Shown here in pieces: positions 1-6,428 of a stretch of DNA of 9,668 nucleotides. The notes below the pieces were generated by a model. The model saw nothing but the letters and a program-made list of their open reading frames with translations. It was not told where the DNA came from and searched no databases. The number at the start of each line of letters is the position of its first letter. Within the stretch, counting starts at the first letter, position 1. The translations under genes were made by a program, and so were the position numbers. Source of the stretch: SAR86 cluster bacterium (GTDB taxonomy: Bacteria > Pseudomonadota > Gammaproteobacteria > Magnimaribacterales > D2472); NCBI GenBank assembly GCA_016779285.1, contig JADHNV010000038.1, forward strand, positions 1-9,668. The letters are read 5' to 3'.

Positions 1-1235
1 CAGGGACCGAGGGTGGAGGAGCCTTTGTATTAATCTATCTTCTATGTATTTTAGCTGTTGGGTTGCCAATAATGATGGCTGAAATAATGATCGGCAGGCG
101 CGCTAGAAAAAGCCCAGTAAACGCGATGAGAATAGCAGCCCTAGATTCAGGGCAAACAAGCAAGTGGCAAGCGGTGGGTTGGGGTGGTTTGGTTTCAGGA
201 ATTTTAATTCTTTCCTTTTATAGTGTTATAGCTGGAATATGTTTGAATTACATACTCATTTCTGCTTTCCCAACACCTGATATCTCATCACTTGAGCAAT
301 TCAATGAGGTGACTTCATCTCCATCGAGATTAATGTTTTGGCACACTGTTTTTATTGCATTGAACATACTGATTATCTCCGCGGGAGTGATTGGTGGAAT
401 AGAGCGCATGGTTCGCTTATTAATGCCAATGCTATTTATTCTAATGATGATTATGGTCATTAACGCAATGATTAATGGAGATTTTGCCAGAGGTTTAAAC
501 TTTTTATTTGCTCCAGATTTTTCTGAAGTAGATGCTACAACTTTTTTAAGGGCTATGGGACAAGCATTCTTTAGCTTAAGTTTAGGCATGGGTTCCATAA
601 TGTGCTATGGCTCATATATGCCAAAGGAAGAAAATATATTTAAAACTTCCCTCACTGTTGCTAGTTTAGATACTCTAATAGCAATATTGGCTGGCTTAGC
701 AATTTTCCCCATTATTTTTGCTTATGGTCTAGAGCCTGGAGCTGGCCCAGGTCTCGTGTTTGTTAGCCTTTTATCTGCATTTGTTGATATGCCCCTAGGT
801 AATATTGTCGGACCAGCTTTTTTTGCATTATTGTCTATTGCTGCATTAAGCAGTGCTATCTCTTTGCTTGAGCCAAGTGTTGCATATTTTGAGGAAGAAA
901 AGATTGTCTCGCGTTTTGCAGCTGCCTTAACTTTGGGAATAATTGCATGGCTTATTGGTATAGGCAGTGTGCTTAGTTTTAATGATTGGTCTGAAATAAC
1001 TTTCATTGGAAATTTAAATTTCTTGGATTCGATAGATTATCTGGCTAATCAATTTTTAATGCCAATCGGAGGCATGTTAGTTGCAATATTTGCGGGATGG
1101 TTCTTAAAGTCTGATCTTGCGCTGGATGAATTTTCTGGTATCGATCTTGCCATATTTAAGGTCTGGAGATTTTTCATCAAATTTGTCTCTCCTGTCCTAG
1201 TTGCAGCAGTTTTTGTGTATCAGCTTGTGAGCTAG
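1..1235 (+). CDS. Sodium-dependent transporter of the NSS (SLC6/LeuT-fold) family, 5'-truncated by the window edge
   Basis: The reading frame is open from base 3 to the TAG at 1233-1235, giving 410 residues with no start in the window. The TTG at 63 lies mid-helix and is not the start. The first visible residues (GTEGGGAF) match the start of TM2 in NSS proteins, so TM1 and the N-terminus lie upstream. About ten hydrophobic segments follow (roughly residues 4-26, 62-86, 113-132, 138-156, 183-203, 216-242, 268-295, 305-327, 348-369, 390-409), fitting TM2-TM11 of the 11-TM bacterial type. FFSLSLGMG at 189-197 is the unwound TM6 substrate region. Ser283-Ser284, before AISLLEP, align with the TM8 Na2-site Thr-Ser of LeuT. 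Family members are inner-membrane Na+ symporters, mostly for amino acids; the substrate cannot be read here. ratA starts 2 bp after the stop, suggesting co-transcription. Confidence 0.93.
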   Translation, partial: GTEGGGAFVLIYLLCILAVGLPIMMAEIMIGRRARKSPVNAMRIAALDSGQTSKWQAVGWGGLVSGILILSFYSVIAGICLNYILISAFPTPDISSLEQFNEVTSSPSRLMFWHTVFIALNILIISAGVIGGIERMVRLLMPMLFILMMIMVINAMINGDFARGLNFLFAPDFSEVDATTFLRAMGQAFFSLSLGMGSIMCYGSYMPKEENIFKTSLTVASLDTLIAILAGLAIFPIIFAYGLEPGAGPGLVFVSLLSAFVDMPLGNIVGPAFFALLSIAALSSAISLLEPSVAYFEEEKIVSRFAAALTLGIIAWLIGIGSVLSFNDWSEITFIGNLNFLDSIDYLANQFLMPIGGMLVAIFAGWFLKSDLALDEFSGIDLAIFKVWRFFIKFVSPVLVAAVFVYQLVS

Positions 1236-1237
1236 AA

Positions 1238-1663
1238 ATGTCTAAAAGCTTTGAAGGATCTAAAGTATTTGAGGCTCCTCCAGAAAAAATACTTTCATTG
1301 ATTAATGATTTTGAGGCTTATTCAGAATTTTTACCTGGCTGTCTTGAATCCTCTAGGTTACCCAGCCACGAAGGTGATTTTATTAGGGGCAGGTTAGCAT
1401 TTTCATTGTTAAATAAAATATACTTATTTGAGTCGAGAAATCAGATTCTTGAGAATAAGGTAAGCATTAGTCAATCCAAGGGACCCTTTACAACCTTTAA
1501 TGCCCTGTGGACTTTGGAAATGATTGATAAAAATTTGACTAAGGTAGAATTCCAAGCCAAATTCACTCTTCCATTTGCGCTAAATATTATTACAACTCAA
1601 TCTTTGGTTAATAAAGTTGGTCATAAATTTATAGCTGCTTTTTCAGATCAATTATTAAAATGA
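1238..1663 (+). CDS. ratA: RatA / Coq10-like START-domain protein
   Basis: The 141-residue product has the usual length and layout of the RatA (YfjG)/COQ10 family, a single START-like helix-grip fold. Visible family features are the N-terminal strand, the LINDFEAYSEFLPGC segment at 21-35 (E. coli has a closely similar LVND...Y..FLPGC), the GPF turn at 82-84 with Trp91 after it, and a C-terminal amphipathic helix. COQ10 homologues bind ubiquinone or related lipids and assist respiratory quinone function. E. coli RatA has also been reported to bind the 50S subunit and block 70S assembly, so the physiological role is unsettled. The start ATG is 2 bp after the transporter stop and has no strong Shine-Dalgarno sequence, which suggests coupling. 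The stop overlaps the rnfH start (ATGA). smpB, the usual upstream neighbour, is absent. Confidence 0.9.
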   Translation: MSKSFEGSKVFEAPPEKILSLINDFEAYSEFLPGCLESSRLPSHEGDFIRGRLAFSLLNKIYLFESRNQILENKVSISQSKGPFTTFNALWTLEMIDKNLTKVEFQAKFTLPFALNIITTQSLVNKVGHKFIAAFSDQLLK

Positions 1664-1956
1664 AGATCTATGTATCGACTCAGCATGATGCACAGACAAG
1701 TTTTTTAGAGCTTGATGTCTCAGAAAGTATTACAGCAAGGGAAGTCTTAAATTTATCAATAGTAAAAAAACTTTATCAAGGACAGGTAGATTTTTTAAAA
1801 GTTGGAGTTAATGGCGAGGAATTAGACGGGAAGTACAAGGCTTTACCAATGAACTATAGAATGTCTCATGGGGAGAGGCTAGAAATATACAAACCACTGT
1901 TTCAAGATCCCAAGGAAAGACGAAAGAAAAAAGCTAAGCTTGTAAAAAAATCTTAG
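1660..1956 (+). CDS. rnfH: RnfH family protein (ubiquitin-like beta-grasp)
   Basis: This 98-residue protein carries the C-terminal RnfH hallmark GERLEIYKPL at 71-80 followed by DPKERRKKK at 83-91, matching GDRVEIYRPL-ADPKE-RR in E. coli RnfH. The family has a small ubiquitin-like beta-grasp fold. It was named for occurrence beside rnf genes in some bacteria and is also called RatB for its pairing with ratA; its biochemical function is not established. The segment between VGVNGEELDG and the hallmark is about seven residues longer than I recall for E. coli. The ATG lies inside the ratA stop (4-bp ATGA overlap), so translation is probably coupled. Its TAG at 1954-1956 overlaps the bamE TAA on the other strand. 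The tail is very basic. Confidence 0.88.
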   Translation: MKIYVSTQHDAQTSFLELDVSESITAREVLNLSIVKKLYQGQVDFLKVGVNGEELDGKYKALPMNYRMSHGERLEIYKPLFQDPKERRKKKAKLVKKS

Positions 1957-2297
1957 CTATCTCCTGTCAGAGTTGTTTCTTCAAGCACCCAAGTATCCAA
2001 TTTTTCATCATTGCTAAATATAAGAGATAGTTTTTTTTCACCAATGATTTTTTCACCAATCTTAACTGAATAAAAATAATCCCATCTATTTTGATGAATA
2101 GGACTATTAAGCAATGGAGTGCCCAACAGGTACTGCACCTGATCTTTGTTAAGACCCTTAACAAGCTGTTTGACATCTTTGTCTTCAATAATGTTACCTT
2201 GCAGAACAGCCACTTTGAATGGTGCCAGAGCTGAGCAGCCCGATATTCCGCCAAGAGACAAAATAGCTATTAAAAAGGTGGATGTTAATTGCTTCAT
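1953..2297 (-). CDS. bamE: Outer membrane assembly lipoprotein BamE (SmpA/OmlA)
   Basis: The 114-residue precursor starts with a short basic segment (MKQ), a hydrophobic stretch and the lipobox ISGC, with lipidated Cys21. Ser22 at +2 predicts sorting to the outer membrane. The mature part matches BamE: QGN at 33-35, a conserved Gly48, QV at 53-54, LGTP at 58-61 and Trp72, as in E. coli QGN...G..QVRYALGTP. BamE is a periplasm-facing subunit of the BAM complex that stabilises BamD-BamA contacts during beta-barrel insertion. It is the only minus-strand gene in the window. It converges on rnfH with a 4-bp overlap at the stops and diverges from fur across 45 bp. No Shine-Dalgarno is visible before the ATG, and the candidate promoter would leave a leader of only about 5 nt. 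Confidence 0.95.
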   Translation of the reverse strand: MKQLTSTFLIAILSLGGISGCSALAPFKVAVLQGNIIEDKDVKQLVKGLNKDQVQYLLGTPLLNSPIHQNRWDYFYSVKIGEKIIGEKKLSLIFSNDEKLDTWVLEETTLTGDS

Positions 2298-2316
2298 GAG
2301 ATGATTTGATTATACT
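2289..2316 (+). promoter_or_regulatory. Candidate sigma-70 promoter for fur
   Basis: The plus strand has TATACT (5 of 6) at 2311-2316 and TTGCTT (3 of 6) at 2289-2294, separated by 16 bp. Transcription would begin near 2323, giving a leader of about 20 nt before the fur ATG at 2343. The -35 lies within the first codons of bamE. I saw no convincing Fur box here, so autoregulation cannot be claimed from the sequence. Confidence 0.45.
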
Positions 2317-2337
2317 TTGAAAGAGGATACATCGAAA
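2309..2337 (-). promoter_or_regulatory. Candidate sigma-70 promoter for bamE
   Basis: On the minus strand, 2314-2309 reads TATAAT, a perfect -10. A weak -35 (TTTCGA, 3 of 6) lies at 2337-2332 with a 17-bp spacer. The predicted transcript start near 2302 is only about 5 nt before the bamE ATG, so the mRNA may be almost leaderless. The -10 overlaps the candidate fur -10 on the other strand. Confidence 0.55.
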
Positions 2338-2342
2338 AGTTC

Positions 2343-2750
2343 ATGAGTAAAGAAAATACTGAATTAAAAAAAGCTGGTTTAAAAGCTACCCTTCCTAGAA
2401 TAAGAATCTTAGAGGCTCTTGAATCAAGTGATAATCGTCATTTGAGTGCCGAAGATATTTACAAACAACTTATCACATCCGGAGAGGATGTCGGTTTGGC
2501 TACTGTATACCGAGTTTTAACTCAATTTGAATCAGCTGGGATAGTTATGAGACATAATTTTGAAGACGGCCATGCAGTATATGAAATTACTCCCGATGAT
2601 CATCATGATCATATGGTATGTCTAGATACCGGTAAGGTAATTGAGTTCCATGATGAAATCATTGAAAAACGTCAAGAATCAATCGCGAATGATATGGGCT
2701 ATGAGATAGTTGATCACAGCATGGTTTTATACGTTAAGCCAATTAAATAA
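2343..2750 (+). CDS. fur: Ferric uptake regulator Fur
   Basis: Fur is a dimeric metal-dependent repressor of iron-uptake genes. The 135-residue product has the N-terminal winged helix (ELKKAGLKATLPR at 7-19; recognition-helix region GLATVYRVL at 51-59) and a C-terminal dimerisation domain. Metal ligands are in place by family alignment: His33, Glu81, His88 and His90 for the regulatory site, and His87, Asp89, Glu108 and His125 for the second site. Cys93 is the only cysteine. The second cysteine of the E. coli CxxC is Thr96 and there is no C-terminal Cys pair, so the structural zinc site of E. coli Fur is absent, as in Pseudomonas aeruginosa Fur, which this protein closely resembles in length and ending. 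The ATG matches the family N-terminus; an AGAGG at 2322-2326 is too distant to be a good ribosome site. recN, often next downstream, is missing. Confidence 0.97.
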   Translation: MSKENTELKKAGLKATLPRIRILEALESSDNRHLSAEDIYKQLITSGEDVGLATVYRVLTQFESAGIVMRHNFEDGHAVYEITPDDHHDHMVCLDTGKVIEFHDEIIEKRQESIANDMGYEIVDHSMVLYVKPIK

Positions 2751-2762
2751 ATTATTTTTATA

Positions 2763-2793
2763 CCCTTGAACTCCCCAGGAGCCATCCCAATAT
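2763..2793 (+). promoter_or_regulatory. Heat-shock (sigma-32 type) promoter upstream of grpE-dnaK-dnaJ
   Basis: CCCTTGAAC at 2763-2771 matches the sigma-32 -35 (CTTGAAA). After a 14-bp spacer, CCCAATAT at 2786-2793 resembles the -10 (CCCATNT); the CCCA core is exact and the end is imperfect. An A/T-only tract (about 2741-2760) immediately upstream could act as an UP element. A weaker sigma-70 reading overlaps it: TTGAAC at 2766-2771 and TATATT at 2791-2796, but with a long 19-bp spacer. The spacer contains a small inverted repeat, CTCC-CCA-GGAG at 2771-2781. No CIRCE element is seen, so sigma-32 control rather than HrcA is favoured. The grpE ribosome site AAGGA is at 2803-2807, 7 nt before the ATG. 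Confidence 0.68.
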
Positions 2794-2814
2794 ATTTCCT
2801 ATAAGGATGTAAAG

Positions 2815-3390
2815 ATGGCAAAAAAGCAAAAAGTAAAAAACAAAAAAGATGAGCATGATCTTATTGACGAGTCTCTAGATCAAGAGATAGGCACAGATGA
2901 AGCAGAGTCTTTAGAAGACCAAAAAGATCCTTCAGTCAAAGAAACTGAAGAGTTAAGCCCAGAGGAGAGGGTGAAAGACCTTGAAGAAGCTTTGTTAAGA
3001 TCAAGGGCTGAACTAGATAATGCCTTTAAGAGAAATGCTGCTGATATTGAAAAAGCACATAAATATGGAGTGGAGAGGCTACTCAATGAGTTGCTACCAG
3101 TTGTGGATAACCTTGAACATGCTCTTAATAATTTCTCCAAAGATTCAACAAAAGAAGATAAGGAGGGAGTTGAACTCACACTAAAATCTTTTGAATCGGC
3201 TCTTGATAAATTCGGTATTAGACCCATCTATCCAATTAATGAGCAATTTGATCCAATTAAGCATGAGGCTGTAATGACCTCCAAGGATCCAAAAAAAGAA
3301 AATAATGAAATTGAAAATGTATTTCAAAGGGGTTGGGAACTTCATGACCGGGTTGTTAGACCTGCAAGGGTTTCCGTTATAAAAAACTAG
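2815..3390 (+). CDS. grpE: GrpE, nucleotide exchange factor for DnaK
   Basis: GrpE dimers release ADP from DnaK and so set the pace of the cytoplasmic Hsp70 cycle. The product is 191 residues, close to E. coli's 197. Residues 1-50 are highly charged and probably disordered. A long helix/coiled coil follows (about 51-105), containing RAELDN at 64-69, DIEKAHKYGVERL at 77-89 and the four-helix-bundle segment NELLPVVDNLEHAL at 91-104. The C-terminal beta-wing domain carries FDPIKHEAV at 145-153 and the family signature VFQRGWELHDRVVRPARV at 169-186. A good ribosome site (AAGGA, 7-nt spacing) supports the ATG. It is first gene after the heat-shock promoter, and dnaK begins 10 bp after its stop, so all three chaperone genes are likely one transcript. 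Confidence 0.97.
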   Translation: MAKKQKVKNKKDEHDLIDESLDQEIGTDEAESLEDQKDPSVKETEELSPEERVKDLEEALLRSRAELDNAFKRNAADIEKAHKYGVERLLNELLPVVDNLEHALNNFSKDSTKEDKEGVELTLKSFESALDKFGIRPIYPINEQFDPIKHEAVMTSKDPKKENNEIENVFQRGWELHDRVVRPARVSVIKN

Positions 3391-3400
3391 GAAAAAAATT

Positions 3401-5311
3401 ATGTCAAAGATTATAGGAATTGATTTAGGAACAACAAATAGTTGCTTAGCTGTCGTCGAAGGACAACAGCCAAAAGTGATTGAAAATGCCGAGGGTGGCA
3501 GAACAACCCCATCGGTCATTGGTTATTCTGATGACAATGAGGTATTGGTTGGAACTCCAGCTAAAAGACAAGCTGTTACAAATCCAGAAAAAACTTTATA
3601 TGCAATTAAAAGATTAATCGGCAGAAGGTTCGATGATGACGTTGTAAAAAAAGATATGGATATGGTGCCATATGAAATCATTAAGGCTGATAATGGGGAT
3701 GCATGGGTAAAAGTTGGCGATAAAAAGTTGGCCCCTCCTCAAATTTCTGCTGAAGTCTTAAAGAAACTAAAGAAAACTGCTGAAGATTATCTTGGTCATG
3801 AGGTATCCGAGGCAGTTATAACTGTCCCAGCTTATTTTAATGATTCACAAAGGCAAGCAACCAAAGATGCAGGCAAGATTGCAGGTCTTGAGGTTAAACG
3901 GATAATAAATGAGCCAACAGCTGCTGCATTGGCTTATGGATTAGATAAACATAAAGGCGATTCTGTTGTTGCTGTCTATGATCTTGGAGGAGGAACCTTT
4001 GATATTTCAATTATTGAAATTTCTGAGGTTGATGGAGAGCATCAATTTGAAGTGTTATCTACAAATGGTGATACTTTTCTTGGTGGTGAAGACTTCGATC
4101 TTAAATTAATTGACTATTTTGTTGCTGAATTTAAAAAAGAGTCTGGCTTTGATTTAAAAAGTGACCCTATGGCTCTTCAGCGTCTAAAAGAGGCTGCAGA
4201 AAAGGCTAAAATTGAGCTTTCATCATCTGACCAAACTGAAATTAATCTTCCTTATATAACTGCTGATAGCTCAGGCCCAAAACACTTCGTTCATAAAATT
4301 ACACGAGCTAAACTCGAGTCTTTGGTTGAAGATTTAGTAGACAGAAGTCTTGCTCCGCTCAAATTAGCATTAGAAGATGCCAAGCTTTCTGTTGGTGACA
4401 TCAATGAGATTTTACTCGTTGGAGGGCAGACTCGTATGCCAATGGTTCAGCAAAAAGTGAAAGATTTTTTTGGCAAAGAGCCAAGAAAAGATTTAAATCC
4501 TGATGAAGCAGTTGCAGTTGGAGCTGCAATCCAGGGATCAGTCTTATCAGGAGACACCAAAGATGTTCTATTATTAGACGTAACTCCTTTAACCCTTGGA
4601 ATCGAAACCTTGGGAGGAGTTGCTACACCATTAATTGAAAAAAATACAACTATACCTACCCAAAAATCTCAAGTTTTCTCAACTGCTGAGGATAATCAAT
4701 CAGCAGTAACAGTTCATGTAATTCAGGGCGAAAGAAAACAAGCTGCTCAAAATAAATCTTTAGGACAGTTTAATTTAACTGATATTCCTCCTGCAGCCAG
4801 AGGCACTCCTCAAATTGAAGTTTCCTTTGACCTCGACGCTAATGGTATTCTGAACGTTGCAGCAAAAGATAAAAATACTGGAAAAGAGCAGTCTATAGTT
4901 ATTAAAGCTTCTAGCGGTTTGTCCGATGAAGATATTGAAAAAATGGTTAAAGATGCTGAAGCTAATGCTGAGGATGACAAAAAGTTTGAGAGCTTAGTCC
5001 AAGCAAAAAATAATGCAGATATGCTTGTTCACGCAACTAGAAAGTCCATTGCCGAAGCGGGAGATAAGCTTACCAGTGAAGAGAAGGATGCAGTAGAATC
5101 CTCTACTGTCAAACTTGAGGAAGCCATCAAGCAAGATAGCTTAGAAGCTATTGAGGACGCCACTAAAAACCTTAATGAGGTCTTAACTCCATTGACTCAG
5201 AAACTTTACCCTCAAGCTGGAGAAGGCTCACCTGATTCTGCAGAAGAGACATCTAGTGATGAGAATACAGTGGATGCAGAATTTGAAGAAGTTAAAGACG
5301 AAGAAAAATAA
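3401..5311 (+). CDS. dnaK: Chaperone protein DnaK (Hsp70)
   Basis: This ATP-driven chaperone binds exposed hydrophobic peptide segments in the cytoplasm. At 636 residues it is nearly the same length as E. coli DnaK (638). The nucleotide-binding domain starts with IGIDLGTTNSC (5-15). Lys70, Glu171 (NEPTAAALAYG) and Thr199 (DLGGGTFDIS) sit at the E. coli numbering of the catalytic and autophosphorylation residues. The interdomain linker is the DVLLLDVTPL segment, followed by the beta-sandwich substrate domain and the helical lid. The C-terminus ends in the conserved DAEFEEVKD motif plus EEK, typical of bacterial cytosolic DnaK. AGGA at 3389-3392, overlapping the grpE stop, is the ribosome site. 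dnaJ follows after 3 bp. Nothing suggests damage or transfer. Confidence 0.99.
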   Translation: MSKIIGIDLGTTNSCLAVVEGQQPKVIENAEGGRTTPSVIGYSDDNEVLVGTPAKRQAVTNPEKTLYAIKRLIGRRFDDDVVKKDMDMVPYEIIKADNGDAWVKVGDKKLAPPQISAEVLKKLKKTAEDYLGHEVSEAVITVPAYFNDSQRQATKDAGKIAGLEVKRIINEPTAAALAYGLDKHKGDSVVAVYDLGGGTFDISIIEISEVDGEHQFEVLSTNGDTFLGGEDFDLKLIDYFVAEFKKESGFDLKSDPMALQRLKEAAEKAKIELSSSDQTEINLPYITADSSGPKHFVHKITRAKLESLVEDLVDRSLAPLKLALEDAKLSVGDINEILLVGGQTRMPMVQQKVKDFFGKEPRKDLNPDEAVAVGAAIQGSVLSGDTKDVLLLDVTPLTLGIETLGGVATPLIEKNTTIPTQKSQVFSTAEDNQSAVTVHVIQGERKQAAQNKSLGQFNLTDIPPAARGTPQIEVSFDLDANGILNVAAKDKNTGKEQSIVIKASSGLSDEDIEKMVKDAEANAEDDKKFESLVQAKNNADMLVHATRKSIAEAGDKLTSEEKDAVESSTVKLEEAIKQDSLEAIEDATKNLNEVLTPLTQKLYPQAGEGSPDSAEETSSDENTVDAEFEEVKDEEK

Positions 5312-5314
5312 ACA

Positions 5315-6424
5315 ATGTCACAGAGAGACTATTATGAGGTCTTAGGGGTCTCTCGAAATGCTTCTAGTGCTGAGCTAAAGAAAGCCTTTAAAAAGTTGGC
5401 TATGAAATATCATCCAGATAGAAATCCGGATGATCCTGCTGCTGATGAAAAATTCAAGGAAGCTGCTGAGGCATACGAAATCTTATCTGACTCAGAAAAA
5501 AAATCAGCTTATGACCAATTTGGCCATGCCGGTGTTCAAGGTATGGGCGGTGGTCAAGGAGCGGGCTTTCAAGATTTTAATTTTGGAGACATCTTTGGGG
5601 ATATTTTTGGTGATGTCTTTGGTGGCAGAAGAACATCTGGAAGGTCATCAAGGGGTCAAGATCTTCAATATACCCTGGAAATAACCCTTAAAGAAGCAAT
5701 TCTTGGCGTCAAGAAAACCATCAAAATACCTGTAGATAAATCTTGTAATGACTGTTCTGGATCTGGTGCCAAACCAGGCTCATCTCCAGTTACCTGCAGT
5801 CAATGCAATGGAGCTGGTCAAGTGAGAATGCAGCAAGGTTTTTTTTCTGTTCAACAGCCCTGCAATGCTTGTAGGGGAGAAGGTAGGATTATCCAAGATC
5901 ATTGTTCTTCTTGTAGAGGCTCTGGAGTGAGACAAGATACGAAATCCTTATCTGTAAGCATTCCATCCGGTGTAGATAATGGTGATAAAGTTAGATTAAC
6001 AGGAGAGGGAAGTGCTGCAAGAGGTGGGCATACTGGCGATCTTTACGTTGTTATTCAAGTTATGCCTAACGAAATCTTTGAAAGAGATGGTAGAGACTTA
6101 TATTTTGAAGCTCCTATTCCATTTGACATAGCCGTATTAGGAGGAACAATCAATGTTCCTGGTCTTGAATCAAAAATAGCTCTCAAGATACCTTCTTATA
6201 CTCAAACAGGTAAAATTTTCAGAATCAAAGGAAAAGGAGCTGCTTCTGTTCGAGATTCTCGAAGAGGTGATCTCTTATGCAGGGTCATTGTTGAAACCCC
6301 TGTGAATCTCTCAAAAGCGCAACTCAAGAAACTTGAAGATTTCAGCCAATCAATAGCAAGCTCGGAACACTATCCAATAAAAGAGTCATTCGTCAAAGCA
6401 ACTAATCAATTTCTTAACAAATAG
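5315..6424 (+). CDS. dnaJ: Chaperone protein DnaJ (type I Hsp40)
   Basis: DnaJ delivers clients to DnaK and stimulates its ATPase. The 369-residue product has the complete type I layout: a J domain (about 1-70) with the essential HPD at 33-35; a Gly/Phe-rich linker (about 73-106) that includes a short FGDI/FGDV tandem; a zinc-binding region with all four CxxCxGxG motifs (CNDCSGSG from 144, CSQCNGAG from 161, CNACRGEG from 183, CSSCRGSG from 197); and the C-terminal substrate-binding beta domains ending in a dimerisation segment. It starts 3 bp after dnaK with no strong ribosome site of its own, suggesting translational coupling. dapB begins 4 bp after the stop with no terminator between them, so heat-shock transcription probably continues into dapB. 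Confidence 0.98.
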   Translation: MSQRDYYEVLGVSRNASSAELKKAFKKLAMKYHPDRNPDDPAADEKFKEAAEAYEILSDSEKKSAYDQFGHAGVQGMGGGQGAGFQDFNFGDIFGDIFGDVFGGRRTSGRSSRGQDLQYTLEITLKEAILGVKKTIKIPVDKSCNDCSGSGAKPGSSPVTCSQCNGAGQVRMQQGFFSVQQPCNACRGEGRIIQDHCSSCRGSGVRQDTKSLSVSIPSGVDNGDKVRLTGEGSAARGGHTGDLYVVIQVMPNEIFERDGRDLYFEAPIPFDIAVLGGTINVPGLESKIALKIPSYTQTGKIFRIKGKGAASVRDSRRGDLLCRVIVETPVNLSKAQLKKLEDFSQSIASSEHYPIKESFVKATNQFLNK

Positions 6425-6428
6425 AATA

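Noticed and set aside
63..1235. Transporter gene starting at the TTG at position 63
   Set aside because: The same frame is open upstream to base 3 and encodes GTEGGGAF, the start of TM2 of the family, so the true start lies outside the window.
2298..2316. Fur box in the bamE-fur gap
   Set aside because: The best alignment I could make to the 19-bp consensus matched only about 8 positions, no better than expected in A/T-rich DNA.
2596..2612. Near-perfect 17-bp palindrome made of two ATGATCAT units
   Set aside because: It lies inside fur and is explained by the codons of the conserved metal-binding DDHHDH motif.
2745..2757. AAATAA/TTATTT inverted repeat followed by Ts after fur, as a terminator
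   Set aside because: The stem has no G/C pairs and the loop is too small; the tract is better read as A/T-rich DNA upstream of the heat-shock promoter.
2880..3519. Antisense reading frames over grpE and the start of dnaK, and similar ones over the transporter, dapB, rpsB, tsf and pyrH
   Set aside because: All lie opposite clear conserved genes, match no family I recognise and have no ribosome sites; they are shadows of the real coding frames.
5555..5630. Tandem repeat in the 5' third of dnaJ
   Set aside because: It encodes the FGDI/FGDV run of the normal Gly/Phe-rich linker of DnaJ.
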